Assembly: GCF_021012795.1 (NCBI RefSeq)
Contig: NZ_VFYU01000001.1
Location: 175,211-239,210 of the forward strand
Direction: 5' to 3'
DNA from: Psychrobacter sp. I-STPA10
GTDB taxonomy: Bacteria; Pseudomonadota; Gammaproteobacteria; Pseudomonadales; Moraxellaceae
DNA length: 64,000 nucleotides
This document shows positions 17,971 through 28,173 of the stretch, one piece after another (position 1 is the first letter of the stretch; every line of letters starts with the position of its first letter). The notes under the pieces are model-generated. The model worked only from the letters and a program-made list of their open reading frames with translations. It searched no databases and was not told the DNA's origin. Both the position numbers and the translations under genes were made by a program.

Positions 17971-19818
17971 TTATTCCACCGTCACACTTTTTGCTAGGTT
18001 TCTTGGCTGATCCACATCGGTACCACGCAATACGGCGACATGATAAGACAATAGCTGTACTGGTACGCTATAAACAATAGGTGCAAGCACTTCACAAACA
18101 TCAGGCACATAGATAACATGCAAGCGTTCGTCTGCCTTGATTTGGCTGGACTCACTAGCAAAGACGAATAGTTCACCATGACGAGCATGTACCTCTTGCA
18201 TATTAGCTTTGAGCTTATCGAGCATGCTGTCTTTTGGTGCAAGTACCACAATCGGCATGTCTTTATCAACAAGCGCTAAAGGTCCATGTTTTAGCTCACC
18301 TGCGGCGTAACCTTCAGCATGGATATAAGAGATTTCTTTGAGTTTTAATGCCCCTTCTAAAGCGATGGGGAACTGTACACCACGCCCTAAAAATAAGCAG
18401 CTTTGCTTGGTTTCAAATAAGTCACTCATCTTCTTAATAGGTGAATCTAACTTTAGGCAAGCATGTAGCTGCCCATTAAGTTGGTGTAAGTCTTTGATTA
18501 ACTGCGTAAAAGTCATATCATCAATGCGTTGTTGGATACGACCAATTTTGAGTACCAACAGCATTAAGGCAACGAGTTGAGTGGTAAAGGCTTTGGTAGA
18601 GGCAACACCGATTTCTACCCCTGCCATTGTTGGTAAGAAAATATCCGTTTCACGTACCAGTGATGAAGTGGGTACATTACACAATGCCAAAGATACCAAG
18701 CCGTTAATGTTGCGACGCTGTATATCACGCAGCGCTGATAAGGTATCGGCTGTTTCTCCTGATTGAGAAATACAAATCATCAAGGTATTATCTAATACCA
18801 CAGGCTCACGATACCGAAATTCACTGGCAATCTCGACTGAGCAAGGTAGATGCGTCAATCCTTCAAACCAATATTTTGCTACTAGACCAGCATGGTAACT
18901 TGTGCCACATGCTAGGATTTGAATGTGTTTAATACTGGCAAGTTTATCTTGATAAGGGATTAAAAAGTTGCTTTTTAATGTATTATCTTTCACCGCCATC
19001 TCAATGGTACGGGCAACTGCATCAGGTTGCTCATAGATTTCTTTGAGCATATAGTGTTTAAACTCGCCTTTATCGGCGTTGTGCTGTTTGGCATCAAGCT
19101 CTTTAATAGCACGTTTAACAATTTCGCCGTTGGCATATACATGAATATCTGTGCGAGTAATCTGTGCAATGTCACCTTCTTCAAGGTACATAAAGCGATT
19201 GGTGACTGGCAGCAGTGCCAACTGATCAGAGGCGATAAAGTTTTCACCAATACCCACACCAATAACCAATGGTGAACCTAAACGCACAGCTATCAACTCA
19301 TTAGGGTTATCAACATGAATGACCCCTAAAGCAAATGCACCTTGCAAGCGAGGACGTACTTGTTCCACCGCTTGTAATAAGTTGTTAGTCGTTTCATATG
19401 CATCTGCAATTAAGTGAGCCACCACTTCAGTGTCTGTTTGTGAAGTGAAAGTATAGCCTTTATCCATCATTTCTTGCTTAAGTTCGGCGTAGTTCTCAAC
19501 AATGCCGTTATGCACTACTGCCACTTTACCTGATACATGGGGATGTGCATTGTGCTCAGCAGGCTCACCATGTGTTGCCCAACGGGTATGGGCAATACCA
19601 ATATGCCCTTGAAAATACTCAGGATTTTGGTTAACAGCATTGACCAGCTCTTGCACTTTACCAACTTGGCGTTCACGGTGTAGCTCAGCGCCATTTTGAC
19701 CCTGTTGGATAATGGTTAAGCCAGCTGAGTCATAACCACGATATTCAAGGCGTTTTAGTCCTTCAAGTAAGATATTTGAGATATTACGCTCAGCGATTGC
19801 GCCAACGATTCCACACAT
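17971..19818 (-). CDS. glmS: glutamine-fructose-6-phosphate aminotransferase
   Basis: Makes glucosamine-6-phosphate from fructose-6-phosphate and glutamine, the entry to cell-wall amino sugars. The N-terminal glutaminase domain starts with Cys2 (MCGIVGAIAERN) and has HTRWATHG and HNGIVENYAELK. Two SIS domains follow (ILACGTSYHAGLVAKYW, ISQSGETADTL). The C-terminus LAKSVTVE is invariant in the family. 615 residues, normal length. It lies 49 bp downstream of glmU in the same direction, the common glmUS arrangement. Confidence 0.98.
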   Translation of the reverse strand: MCGIVGAIAERNISNILLEGLKRLEYRGYDSAGLTIIQQGQNGAELHRERQVGKVQELVNAVNQNPEYFQGHIGIAHTRWATHGEPAEHNAHPHVSGKVAVVHNGIVENYAELKQEMMDKGYTFTSQTDTEVVAHLIADAYETTNNLLQAVEQVRPRLQGAFALGVIHVDNPNELIAVRLGSPLVIGVGIGENFIASDQLALLPVTNRFMYLEEGDIAQITRTDIHVYANGEIVKRAIKELDAKQHNADKGEFKHYMLKEIYEQPDAVARTIEMAVKDNTLKSNFLIPYQDKLASIKHIQILACGTSYHAGLVAKYWFEGLTHLPCSVEIASEFRYREPVVLDNTLMICISQSGETADTLSALRDIQRRNINGLVSLALCNVPTSSLVRETDIFLPTMAGVEIGVASTKAFTTQLVALMLLVLKIGRIQQRIDDMTFTQLIKDLHQLNGQLHACLKLDSPIKKMSDLFETKQSCLFLGRGVQFPIALEGALKLKEISYIHAEGYAAGELKHGPLALVDKDMPIVVLAPKDSMLDKLKANMQEVHARHGELFVFASESSQIKADERLHVIYVPDVCEVLAPIVYSVPVQLLSYHVAVLRGTDVDQPRNLAKSVTVE

Positions 19819-19867
19819 AGGGATTCCTTAAAATTTATTATTTATTCTAAACTATTAGTTGCAAAAT

Positions 19868-21274
19868 TTATTTTCTTTTTGTTGGACGTTGCCAGCCTTC
19901 TTTTTGTACCTGTTTGCCACGAGCCACCGCTAAAGTATCATCGCTCACATCTTTGGTAATCACTGAACCTGCGCCCACCGTTGCAGTTTTGCCTATATGA
20001 ACAGGAGCAACTAGACTAGAGTTTGAGCCGATAAAGGCATTATCATCAATAATGGTTTGTGATTTATTAACGCCGTCATAGTTACAAGTAATCGTGCCTG
20101 CCCCAATATTGACACCTTCACCAACCACAGCATCACCAATATAGCTGAGATGATTGACTTTACTACCTTTGCCAATGCTGGATTTTTTGGTTTCGACAAA
20201 GTTACCAATTTTGCTGTTGTCAGCAAGTACTGTTTGTGGACGTAGATGGGCAAAAGGTCCAATATCCACGCCTGCACCAACAGTTGCTTGGTCAATGACA
20301 CAATATGGCTTTAGATGGCAAGCGTTGCCAATTTGGCTATTTTTAATCACACAACCTGCCTCGATATAGACGTTATCACCAAGTACGCAGTTACCCTCAA
20401 ACACCACATTGACGTCAATAAATACATCTTGCCCTGCTTGCAATGTACCACGAATATCAACACGATTGGGGTCAGCAAACTGTACCCCTTGCTGTTGTAA
20501 CTGGCTGACTTGATGGTTTTGGTAGGTACGCTCTAGCTGAGCTAATTGGATGCGGTCATTGACGCCTTCTATTTCAAAGTTAAAAGTCGGCTCAATGGCG
20601 ATGATATTAATTCCGTCAGCGACTGCCATTTTGACAATATCGGTTAGATAATACTCTTGTTGGGCATTGTCGTTAGACAGCTTGGGCAGATATTTATGCA
20701 ATAAGGCATTATCAACACAATAGATACCACTGTTGATTTCACGAATTTTTTGTTCTTCTTCATTGGCATCTTTTTGTTCAACAATGGCGGTAATACATCC
20801 TTCATTATCACGTTTAATACGACCCAAACCGAAAGGATTATCCACGGTTAAGGTAAGCATAGACATACCTTGAGTATTGGCAGACAATAATTGCTCAAGG
20901 GTAGGCTGACTAACGAGTGGTACATCGCCATATAAAATTAGGCTTTTACCCTGCTGTGGCAATTCGTTTAAGGTGACTTTTACTGCATGACCTGTGCCGA
21001 GCTGCTCAGTTTGTTCAACCCAAGTCAAGGAATAATCACTCATAGCTGATTGCACTTGCTCACCACCAAAGCCATAGACCACAATGGTTTTATCAGCGTT
21101 AAGCTGCACGCAAGTATCTAAAACGTGAGCTAATAATGGCTTATGGGCAAGGGTTTGCAACACTTTGGGCTTGGCGGACTGCATACGAGTGCCTTTGCCC
21201 GCCGCTAGAATGATGATAGATAGCGTATCAGATAAGCTATCTTGGTCGTTGGTAGAGGTGTTTGTTGTGGTCAT
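19868..21274 (-). CDS. glmU: bifunctional N-acetylglucosamine-1-phosphate uridyltransferase / glucosamine-1-phosphate acetyltransferase
   Basis: Makes UDP-GlcNAc in two steps. The N-terminal pyrophosphorylase domain has [17 protein letters not shown] (residues about 24-40). The C-terminal left-handed beta-helix shows hexapeptide repeats ([40 protein letters not shown]) and the acetyltransferase tail. 468 residues, slightly long because of a Thr/Asn/Ser-rich N-terminal extension before the Rossmann strand. Upstream partner of glmS. Confidence 0.97.
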   Translation of the reverse strand: MTTTNTSTNDQDSLSDTLSIIILAAGKGTRMQSAKPKVLQTLAHKPLLAHVLDTCVQLNADKTIVVYGFGGEQVQSAMSDYSLTWVEQTEQLGTGHAVKVTLNELPQQGKSLILYGDVPLVSQPTLEQLLSANTQGMSMLTLTVDNPFGLGRIKRDNEGCITAIVEQKDANEEEQKIREINSGIYCVDNALLHKYLPKLSNDNAQQEYYLTDIVKMAVADGINIIAIEPTFNFEIEGVNDRIQLAQLERTYQNHQVSQLQQQGVQFADPNRVDIRGTLQAGQDVFIDVNVVFEGNCVLGDNVYIEAGCVIKNSQIGNACHLKPYCVIDQATVGAGVDIGPFAHLRPQTVLADNSKIGNFVETKKSSIGKGSKVNHLSYIGDAVVGEGVNIGAGTITCNYDGVNKSQTIIDDNAFIGSNSSLVAPVHIGKTATVGAGSVITKDVSDDTLAVARGKQVQKEGWQRPTKRK

Positions 21275-21357
21275 AGTGGAAAGTCTTGGTTGTTAAAAAA
21301 TTAGAATAAGTAGATTTATTATAGGGCAAATAATGATTTAAGGAAATTTCTGAATAA

Positions 21358-21489
21358 TAGGACTTACGCATTTTTCTAGATTATTAGCATCTGGTAATCA
21401 TTTACTCGCTGGCTGTACGTAGTTCCAGAGGCTCAATATAATTCCCAGCCGCTTTATAAGACAAATATCGTACTTTTGCGTAAGTCCTA
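21358..21489. mobile_element. MITE-like element, family II, full copy (132 bp)
   Basis: Ends TAGGACTTACGCA and TGCGTAAGTCCTA are exact 13-base inverted repeats. The outermost TA on each side can be read as a TA target duplication. There is no ORF. An inverted, truncated copy lies at 51302. It fills most of the gap between glmU and pgpA. Confidence 0.82.
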
Positions 21490-21507
21490 AATAAGTAAAA
21501 AAGGGGG

Positions 21508-22131
21508 TTATTGCATACCTGGAGCAGGCATACCGAAAACATAAAAGGCAATGAACAATAACAAAGTTGGTAGAAGAGATAAAATGACCATTGCCATGAT
21601 GCCTGCAATAATATCATCTAACATCACACCCAATCCGCCTGATACTTTTTTATCTGCCCAGCTAATAGGAAAAGGTTTTGAAATATCAAAAAAGCGAAAT
21701 AATACAAATGCTACTAGTAAGATTAACCATGTTTTTATCATATGGTTACCTTGTATTAAGTCTAAAGGTTTAAAGCCCACGTAAACTATTGGCAATAAGG
21801 TAATCCACATACCCACCCATTCGTCCCATACGATATGTGGGTCATCATGTACGCCCATCAAGTTCGAGGTGCGTCCACAAATATAAACCCCAACAATCCC
21901 TGCAACTATGGTAATAACTAAAAACGGCACAAATCCTAATGCCATTAATGGAATACTGACAATTAATCCGCCCACGGTTCCCCATGTCCCTGCCGCGCGT
22001 TTGGGCATACCACTACCTAAGCCAATGCCAAGCCAATAAATAAGTTTATCAAATGCACTGGCGTTAGCAGGCAGTGGTGGGCAGTCGTTGGCTTTGCGAA
22101 CGTCAGGTTTGTGGTGTTGGGTGTCTGTCAT
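21508..22131 (-). CDS. pgpA: phosphatidylglycerophosphatase A
   Basis: Dephosphorylates phosphatidylglycerol-phosphate in the inner membrane. The family motifs are present: GLGSGMPKRAAGTWGTVGG, VWDEWVGMWI, FRFFDISKPFPI and GGLGVMLDDIIAGI, with hydrophobic segments between them. The N-terminal ~35 residues are a polar extension. 207 residues against about 170 in E. coli. It is the last gene after ribH-nusB-thiL, 51 bp from thiL. Confidence 0.95.
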   Translation of the reverse strand: MTDTQHHKPDVRKANDCPPLPANASAFDKLIYWLGIGLGSGMPKRAAGTWGTVGGLIVSIPLMALGFVPFLVITIVAGIVGVYICGRTSNLMGVHDDPHIVWDEWVGMWITLLPIVYVGFKPLDLIQGNHMIKTWLILLVAFVLFRFFDISKPFPISWADKKVSGGLGVMLDDIIAGIMAMVILSLLPTLLLFIAFYVFGMPAPGMQ

Positions 22132-22182
22132 GGGTAGGCTCGTGTTATCTATTTTCTTTATGATAATTAAAGTTTATAACAA

Positions 22183-23241
22183 TTAAAAATGCTGAAAACC
22201 ATGCAGATTTGGTAACTGGTCAAATGGATAAGGATTATTGGCAGTAATTGGCTGATTATTATAAAACAGGATTGGTTGGTGATAAGAGTCTGTCGTAGCG
22301 ATTACTTTACCAATGCAGGTAATGAGGGTGTTATTTATCTGTTGTAAATTGGCAATACTAGAGATATCGATATTTGCAGGTAAGGTAAATGCCAACTCAT
22401 AATCATCACCGCCTGTTAGCTGGCATAATAATCGCTCAGCTAAAGGTGTTTTTTTTACAGACAAGTTTTCTATATTGGCAACTGCTTGGCTACAGGGCAG
22501 ATTTTCCAAATTCACACGCATACTCACCCCACTTTGCTGGCAAATATGTCCCAAATCCTGCACCAATCCATCAGATATATCAATCATTGCAGTTGCTTTA
22601 CCTTGCTGTGCTAAAGCCTGACCCAGTGCCACTCTTGGGGTTGGCATATGTAAGCGGTGAGCAAGCTGTTGACCAATAGCGGTATCAGGGTGAGTTAAGG
22701 CATAATTGGCATCGCCTAACGTACCTGATACATAGATTTTATCACCAACTTTTGCTCCATCTCGATAAATGGGGGCAGAGGCTTGCGGTAAAAAACCTTG
22801 TGCAGTAATGCTAATAACCAATTTGTCATGGCGGGTGGTGTCACCACCGATAAGCTGGACGTTATATTGTTGGCAGGCGTGAAATAAACCTTTGGCAAAT
22901 TCAGTGAGCCATGCTTTATTTGCCAAGCGTTTGGGCAAAGCTAACGCAAGTAAGATATGGTGTGGGGTTGCTCCCATTGCTGCCAAGTCAGATAAGTTAA
23001 CCGCCACCGATTTATAACCAATAGCAAAGGCAAGCTCTTCTACCGTTTGCCAGTCATCACTAAAATGCCGACCTTGCACCATGGTGTCAACACAACTGAC
23101 CAGTTTACTATTTTGAGATATTGATATGACGGCAGCATCATCACCAATGCCTTTATCAATATGTACGGCTTGTGCCAATGAGCCATCAGTAGATGCCTGC
23201 TGCTCGGCAAAAATCTGATAAATTAGCTCAAATTCAGTCAT
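22183..23241 (-). CDS. thiL: thiamine-monophosphate kinase
   Basis: Phosphorylates thiamine monophosphate to thiamine pyrophosphate. PurM/ThiL-like fold with IGDDAAVI (residues about 32-39), [50 protein letters not shown] and [10 protein letters not shown], the metal and ATP binding elements. 352 residues, slightly long at the C-terminus. Its start overlaps the end of nusB by 8 bp, indicating translational coupling. Confidence 0.96.
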   Translation of the reverse strand: MTEFELIYQIFAEQQASTDGSLAQAVHIDKGIGDDAAVISISQNSKLVSCVDTMVQGRHFSDDWQTVEELAFAIGYKSVAVNLSDLAAMGATPHHILLALALPKRLANKAWLTEFAKGLFHACQQYNVQLIGGDTTRHDKLVISITAQGFLPQASAPIYRDGAKVGDKIYVSGTLGDANYALTHPDTAIGQQLAHRLHMPTPRVALGQALAQQGKATAMIDISDGLVQDLGHICQQSGVSMRVNLENLPCSQAVANIENLSVKKTPLAERLLCQLTGGDDYELAFTLPANIDISSIANLQQINNTLITCIGKVIATTDSYHQPILFYNNQPITANNPYPFDQLPNLHGFQHF

Positions 23242-24118
23242 TATTGCTAGCGGTATCTGTTGAGATATTTTCTGCTGTGGTGTTTACTGGTTCTTTATTT
23301 TCTTTATCAGTTGTATCTTGAGCAGTGACAGCACGTTTACGGTTAGGTTGACCTGCTTTTAGCCCGATACGTGGTTTTGGCTCAGCTTTGGGTAAAACTT
23401 CTGCTTCATTGTCAATATTATCAGTCACTGTGGTTTCAGTCGCTATAATCTCTTGGGTATCGAAACTGTTTGTGTTCTCTTCAGTTTGTTGTATTTGCTC
23501 TGCTTGTATTGGTTCGACTTTGGCTTTTGTAGCAGTTTTGGGTTGTTCTGCTGCGGCTGCCACTTCTACTTCGCGTAATTGTGGGGCAAGTTTGTCTAGT
23601 ACCGCATTGATAAGCTTGTGAGCATCAGTTGCGCCAAAATGGGTATTGAGTTTCATTGCTTCATCAAGCACCACTTTATAAGGCACTTCTAAATGGTCTT
23701 TGAGCTCATAAGTACCAATCAATAAAATGGCATGCTCGATGGGGTCAAGTAGGTTAATATCTCGGTCAAGATGCTGGGAAATTAACGTATCTAATTCATC
23801 TATTTGCTCAGGAATATCACGCATCATTTGATGATAATAGCCCAAATGCACGGTGTGCATGGCGTTATTAGCACGGGTACGAGCGGCGATATCATGGGGT
23901 GGATTGGCTTTCCACTCTCGCTGACCTTCTTGCTCAAAGCGGCGGTCCGTCATCAGCCATTCATACAGACCTTGCATGGCAAAGCGGCGTGCTTTACGTA
24001 CCGCTGCATGTCCAGTTTTATAAGATGATTCACTGATATCAAACTGATTGTCAGCTTCAGTAGAAGATGATGGCTGATTTGTCGATTGAGCCGTCGCAGG
24101 CTTTTGGGTATTACTCAT
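23234..24118 (-). CDS. nusB: transcription antitermination factor NusB with long C-terminal extension
   Basis: RNA-binding factor of the rRNA antitermination complex. The core (residues about 35-175) has [14 protein letters not shown] at the front and [37 protein letters not shown] at the back, as in the family. It carries a 35-residue N-terminal extension and about 110 extra C-terminal residues rich in Glu/Thr/Lys/Asn, probably disordered. Normal NusB is about 140 residues, so 294 is double. Part of ribH-nusB-thiL-pgpA, but separated from ribH by an inserted MITE. Confidence 0.93.
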   Translation of the reverse strand: MSNTQKPATAQSTNQPSSSTEADNQFDISESSYKTGHAAVRKARRFAMQGLYEWLMTDRRFEQEGQREWKANPPHDIAARTRANNAMHTVHLGYYHQMMRDIPEQIDELDTLISQHLDRDINLLDPIEHAILLIGTYELKDHLEVPYKVVLDEAMKLNTHFGATDAHKLINAVLDKLAPQLREVEVAAAAEQPKTATKAKVEPIQAEQIQQTEENTNSFDTQEIIATETTVTDNIDNEAEVLPKAEPKPRIGLKAGQPNRKRAVTAQDTTDKENKEPVNTTAENISTDTASNND

Positions 24119-24194
24119 GGTGGTGTAGACCTAAATTTTTGGTAAAAATAAATTTTCAGACGCAAGGCAAAATAACGATATGACAGATAAAAAA

Positions 24195-24314
24195 TATAGT
24201 CAGTTCAAGATAATACTGTTACAAGGAAAACGAGCGAAGGTGTAACTGTTTTTATAAAAGCAGGTACTGCGAGCGAGTTTGACTTTGTGCCAGTTTTGTA
24301 TTGAGCCGACTATA
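24195..24314. mobile_element. MITE, family III (IS630-related), 120-bp variant
   Basis: Ends TATAGTCAGTTCAA and TTGAGCCGACTATA are imperfect inverted repeats. The sequence is the inverted form of 53058-53164 and 63568-63674, with 13 extra bases in the middle. It sits in the ribH-nusB gap, and its right end is one base from the ribH stop codon. Confidence 0.88.
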
Positions 24315-24315
24315 T

Positions 24316-24849
24316 CTAGATTTCGTCTATGTCTAAATCAGCGTCTAAGTCATCATCAAGCTGGGTTAATACCGCAATCATTTCAAGCGCAACCATGGCA
24401 GCTTCAGCTCCTTTATTGCCTGCTTTGGTGCCTGAGCGTTCGATGGCTTGCTCGATGCTGTCAGTGGTTAACACTCCATTAATCACAGGAATGTTATAGT
24501 CAATAGCAACTCGACCTAAGCCTTTAGCAGATTCAGCAGCCACAAAGTCAAAATGTGGTGTGCTACCACGAATCACCGCCCCCAAAGCAATGATGGCATC
24601 AAAGCGGTCAGATTCAGCGGCTCTTTGAGCGACCAATGGTAGCTCAAACGCACCTGGTACACGAATGATGCTGATATTGCTACCTGCCACACCATGACGT
24701 AATAGTGCATCACACGCACCATCAACTAGCGATTCGACCACAAAGCCATTAAAACGAGCAACGACAATACCAATACGTGCATCGGTATTTTCAAATAAGT
24801 TGCCATCGATATGGGTGATATCATTGCGTTGTTGTTGTAAGTTTTTCAT
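24316..24849 (-). CDS. ribH: 6,7-dimethyl-8-ribityllumazine synthase
   Basis: Penultimate enzyme of riboflavin synthesis; forms large icosahedral or pentameric assemblies. Motifs: [65 protein letters not shown] (catalytic His in the TPHFD stretch) and [29 protein letters not shown]. 177 residues with an acidic tail ([11 protein letters not shown]). The stop TAG abuts a MITE that separates it from nusB. Confidence 0.97.
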   Translation of the reverse strand: MKNLQQQRNDITHIDGNLFENTDARIGIVVARFNGFVVESLVDGACDALLRHGVAGSNISIIRVPGAFELPLVAQRAAESDRFDAIIALGAVIRGSTPHFDFVAAESAKGLGRVAIDYNIPVINGVLTTDSIEQAIERSGTKAGNKGAEAAMVALEMIAVLTQLDDDLDADLDIDEI

Positions 24850-25033
24850 AAGATTGTCTCAGCTTAAAAGTTAAAATAGGGTTTAAAAATAGAAATATGA
24901 TTTGGTTAGTAAAATAGGTTCAATGAAGTGTGGCTATAATAACATTTTTTAGGCTTAGTTTTAGCATGAAAAATAAGAACTGAGATACAATAGCTCACTG
25001 TCATATTATTAATTAATCTTACTCAACCCATCA

Positions 25034-25819
25034 CTACAGACGCATCTCTATCCCTTGCAGTGCCATAAAGCGTTTTGCCTCGCCAACCGTATGGTCACCA
25101 AAGTGGAAAATACTGGCAGCCAGCACCGCATCTGCCCCACCTTGTAATACACCATCGGCTAAATGTTGCAGCGTGCCTACTCCACCTGAAGCAATCACAG
25201 GTACAGAAACACTGTCAGTAATGGCACGCATCAATGCCAAATCATAGCCCTTGCGGGTGCCATCACCGTCCATAGAAGTCACCAATAACTCACCTGCACC
25301 AAACTGTGCCATTTTACCTGCCCATTCAACGGCATCAATGCCAGTGGGTTTGCGTCCACCATGAGTAAAAATTTCCCAACGTGGCTGAGTATTACCCTGA
25401 CTATCGACCACATCTGCTACTCGTTTGGCATCAATCGCTACCACAATACATTGATTACCAAAGCGACTTGCCGCTTCACCGACAAATTCTGGATTAAACA
25501 CTGCTGCTGAATTAATGGCAACTTTATCTGCTCCAGCATTAAGCAAATTACGAATATCAGCCACTTGACGCACCCCACCACCCACAGTTAATGGTACAAA
25601 TACCGTTTCTGCCATACGCTCAACGGTATGATAAGTGGTTTCACGTCCATGATGGGTTGCGGTAATGTCCAAAAAGGTGATTTCATCTGCCCCTTGCTCG
25701 TTGTAGCGTTTTGCCACTTCTACAGGGTCGCCAGCGTCTTTGATATCGACAAACTGTACCCCTTTGACCACACGACCATTATCGACATCAAGGCAGGGAA
25801 TAATACGTTTTGCTAGCAT
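25034..25819 (-). CDS. hisF: imidazole glycerol phosphate synthase cyclase subunit
   Basis: Cyclase half of the HisFH synthase in histidine synthesis. TIM barrel with [14 protein letters not shown] (catalytic Asp11), [24 protein letters not shown] (catalytic Asp near 130), [13 protein letters not shown] and [13 protein letters not shown]. 261 residues, standard length. Stands alone; hisH and hisA are not adjacent. Confidence 0.97.
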   Translation of the reverse strand: MLAKRIIPCLDVDNGRVVKGVQFVDIKDAGDPVEVAKRYNEQGADEITFLDITATHHGRETTYHTVERMAETVFVPLTVGGGVRQVADIRNLLNAGADKVAINSAAVFNPEFVGEAASRFGNQCIVVAIDAKRVADVVDSQGNTQPRWEIFTHGGRKPTGIDAVEWAGKMAQFGAGELLVTSMDGDGTRKGYDLALMRAITDSVSVPVIASGGVGTLQHLADGVLQGGADAVLAASIFHFGDHTVGEAKRFMALQGIEMRL

Positions 25820-26022
25820 AGAAAATCGCCTTAGGTTTTATAAGAATAAATAAAATAAACAAAAATAATGGTGCCATTTTAACATTTAGCAAATACTATT
25901 TAACTTATTTTCTCATGCAAATTTTATCTTATATATGGAGTAAGTAGATTTCTGCGTATATTTATCCATTAGTTTATATACATCGAAACTCTAAATAATA
26001 AGCCCTAAATAATAAATTGTTT

Positions 26023-26041
26023 TTTATCGATAATCGATAAA
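26023..26041. promoter_or_regulatory. perfect 19-bp palindrome upstream of higB (probable autorepressor operator)
   Basis: TTTATCGAT-A-ATCGATAAA lies 30 bp before the likely higB GTG start. HigA-type antitoxins autoregulate through palindromes placed like this, so this is the best operator candidate. Binding is inferred. Confidence 0.55.
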
Positions 26042-26070
26042 TCTTAGAGAGTTTGATAGTAGAGGTATAC

Positions 26071-26349
26071 GTGATCATCAGTTTTAAATGTGAGGACACA
26101 CAAACGCTATTTTGTACTGGTAAAACAAAGCGATGGTCTGCTATCAAAAATGTGGCTGAACGGAAGTTATTACAATTAGATAATGCGGTTGATTTAGATG
26201 ACTTAAAATCCCCACATGAGAATCGCTTAGAAGCCTTACAGGGTAATAGATCTGGTCAGTATAGTATTCGTATCAATGCTCAATGGCGACTGTGTTTTGA
26301 ATGGACAGAACAAGGTGCAACAAATGTTGAAATTGTTGATTATCATTAG
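26071..26349 (+). CDS. higB: HigB-type mRNA interferase toxin (RelE superfamily)
   Basis: Ribosome-associated mRNA endonuclease toxin of the HigB/RelE family. 92 residues from a GTG start at 26071, preceded by AGAGGT at ideal spacing; an in-frame TTG at 26053 would give a longer, less typical N-terminus. Family hallmarks are ISFKCEDTQTLFCTGK at the start and the C-terminal LEALQGNRSGQYSIRINAQWRLCFEW. The catalytic region is intact. Followed 17 bp later by its antitoxin, the toxin-first order typical of higBA. Confidence 0.88.
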   Translation: MIISFKCEDTQTLFCTGKTKRWSAIKNVAERKLLQLDNAVDLDDLKSPHENRLEALQGNRSGQYSIRINAQWRLCFEWTEQGATNVEIVDYH

Positions 26350-26366
26350 TCTTAGAGGTGTTTGTT

Positions 26367-26693
26367 ATGAGTAAAAATGTGATTAAAAATGGTATGTGCC
26401 CCATTCATGCAGGCGAAGTATTACGAGAAGATTTTCTTAAGCCATTGGATATGAGTGCCAATGCTTTGGCATTGGCAATTGGTGTTACTCCTGCTCGTAT
26501 TAATGACATTGTTCGTGAAAAAAGAGGCATTACTGCTGATACAGCTTTACGATTAGCTAAGTATTTTGGTGGTAGTGCTACCTTTTGGCTAAACTTACAG
26601 TCTACTTATGAATTACGGCTGGCACAAACGGGTGATACACATTTTTTAGATAACATAGTACCAATTGATGCCACTCAATTTGACGGTGCATAA
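26367..26693 (+). CDS. higA: HigA-family antitoxin (VapI-type HTH)
   Basis: Antitoxin and likely autorepressor. 108 residues from ATG 26367 behind AGAGG. The family pattern is clear: CPIHAGEVLREDFLKPLDMSANALALAIGV, then TPARINDIVREKRGITADTALRLAKYFG, then ATFWLNLQSTYELR. The helix-turn-helix spans residues about 30-60. It pairs with higB immediately upstream and probably binds the palindrome at 26023. Confidence 0.92.
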   Translation: MSKNVIKNGMCPIHAGEVLREDFLKPLDMSANALALAIGVTPARINDIVREKRGITADTALRLAKYFGGSATFWLNLQSTYELRLAQTGDTHFLDNIVPIDATQFDGA

Positions 26694-26713
26694 GATATTA
26701 GAGTCTCAATCTT

Positions 26714-27196
26714 ATGGCAAAAATCTTATTAGACTTTGATGGGGTGATGGTCACTACTCCCTCTTGGCGAGTCGCCCACCAAGCAGATGATGGGTTTATG
26801 GCATTTGACCCTAAATGTGTGCAGAATTTGGCACACATCTTAGCCAAAACTCAAGCCGATATCGTGCTTACCACCACTCACCGTATTCATTATGATGAGG
26901 TACAGTGGCTGAAACTGTTTAATAATCGGGGTATTGTCACCAACAAAGTCACTAAGGTAAATCAAGCGCAAAGTTTTGCAGAATTAGCAAATCGTTGTGA
27001 TGAAGTATTGCAATGGGTCGCCAACAATCCTGATGAAAACTTTGTGATTATTGACGATGATGCCTCTTTATATAATTTGCCTGATAGCCCTGAATATGAC
27101 CTTAAAAAAAGATGGGTGAAGACGCAATTTCATCAAGGGTTGACAGTTGTAGAACGAGATAAAGCGTTAGAGATTTTGTTAAACTCTTACTTTTAA
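26714..27196 (+). CDS. HAD-family protein of the RNA-repair-associated type
   Basis: 160 residues. The N-terminal LLDFDGVM holds the HAD nucleophile pair Asp7/Asp9, followed by VLTTTHR (motif II), a possible motif III Lys region, and FVIIDDDASLY (motif IV Asp cluster). The ending VKTQFHQGLT resembles HAD domains described in Swiss-army-knife RNA repair proteins (Pfam HAD_SAK), a tentative match. A phosphatase acting on nucleic-acid ends is plausible. It lies 20 bp after higA on the same strand and may be part of the same transcript. Confidence 0.6.
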   Translation: MAKILLDFDGVMVTTPSWRVAHQADDGFMAFDPKCVQNLAHILAKTQADIVLTTTHRIHYDEVQWLKLFNNRGIVTNKVTKVNQAQSFAELANRCDEVLQWVANNPDENFVIIDDDASLYNLPDSPEYDLKKRWVKTQFHQGLTVVERDKALEILLNSYF

Positions 27197-27294
27197 ACAG
27201 TTTTTCTACGTTGTTTAGGTTGTCTATTCTTTTGCAAATATTTGCCAACAGTGAGATGGGCGTCTCTGACTTGGTAAGAATTGCCAGACTTTGC

Positions 27295-28173
27295 TCATTC
27301 CAGCAACATGTCTTTTACGGTTTTGCCACAATCAGTATCGTGTACCAAGATGCCAGAGCCACCAATGCAATAGGTGTGGTAGTCCTCCACCTCGATATTA
27401 TAGACAGTGGTGGTGTAGGGGGCGTACTGTGTGCCATGCACCCTATTGCCCGTGTAGCCATCTAAGTGGTATTTGGGGTATGGTGGCACTGTATCATCTA
27501 CAATGATGTTAGCATCGTTTTCATCCATGTCATCGCCAAGCTGTAAGATGTTTGCCCCTAATATTCCCTTTTCCTCACTCAGTAAGTCCCAATCAGTCCC
27601 AACCTCCTCAAACTGCCAGTCATACATGGACTCGCCACCTTGTAGCCACGCATACTTTGGCAAGAATGATTTGGCAAAGGGTTTGACGCTGTTGACTAGG
27701 TAGTATCTGTCTTTCGCACCGCTATACAGCACATCGCCCTGTAGCAACTCGTCCACCCGCTTCCATTGCGGAGTGTCATAGAACTCTATTGGGTTATGCT
27801 TGCCTACTTCAGTGACTTTTGGGGCATAGCCATAGACACAAAATGGGTGTTCTGCAGTGACTGCAAAGCCCTCTGCGGTATAGCCCATGCCTTTGTCATG
27901 CCGAGCAACACCAATATACCAAACGGCTTTGTCTTCAAACTTAAAGGTCTTGGTAACTCGTTTTGGCACGGCTTCACCAATACCATCCTCTGGCATGGCA
28001 AGCACCATATCGCCCACTTCCATATCATCAATACGCTTCCATAGTGTGCCATCTGCCATACGCACCAGCGTACAACCGACAAAACACGCTGTTTGACTGA
28101 TGTCTAAGCGCTTTTGAGCACGCAGTTTCATGTAGTCATACATGGCAGTTTGTTGTTTTATGTTTGGTGGCAT
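27295..28173 (-). CDS. orphan Hint (intein-like) domain protein
   Basis: 292 residues dominated by a Hint autoprocessing domain. The N-terminal block CFVGCTLVRMADGTLW with MEVGDMVLA starts at Cys30. The C-terminal block VYNIEVEDYHTYCIGGSGILVHDTDC is near the end. Hint domains release toxin tips in polymorphic toxins, but here there is no secretion or adhesin module before it and only about nine residues after it. It looks like a displaced cassette or the remnant of a toxin gene. An in-frame extension of about 33 codons follows the TGA stop, which could be an eroded toxin tip. Convergent with the HAD gene. Confidence 0.72.
   Translation of the reverse strand: MPPNIKQQTAMYDYMKLRAQKRLDISQTACFVGCTLVRMADGTLWKRIDDMEVGDMVLAMPEDGIGEAVPKRVTKTFKFEDKAVWYIGVARHDKGMGYTAEGFAVTAEHPFCVYGYAPKVTEVGKHNPIEFYDTPQWKRVDELLQGDVLYSGAKDRYYLVNSVKPFAKSFLPKYAWLQGGESMYDWQFEEVGTDWDLLSEEKGILGANILQLGDDMDENDANIIVDDTVPPYPKYHLDGYTGNRVHGTQYAPYTTTVYNIEVEDYHTYCIGGSGILVHDTDCGKTVKDMLLE

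Noticed and set aside
19819..19867. glmS ribozyme/riboswitch
   Set aside because: The glmU-glmS gap is only 49 bp, too short for the ribozyme, and the element is typical of Firmicutes.
24850..25033. FMN riboswitch before ribH
   Set aside because: The 184-bp leader shows no conserved RFN-element pattern (no AGGAUAnnnGGGG-type core).
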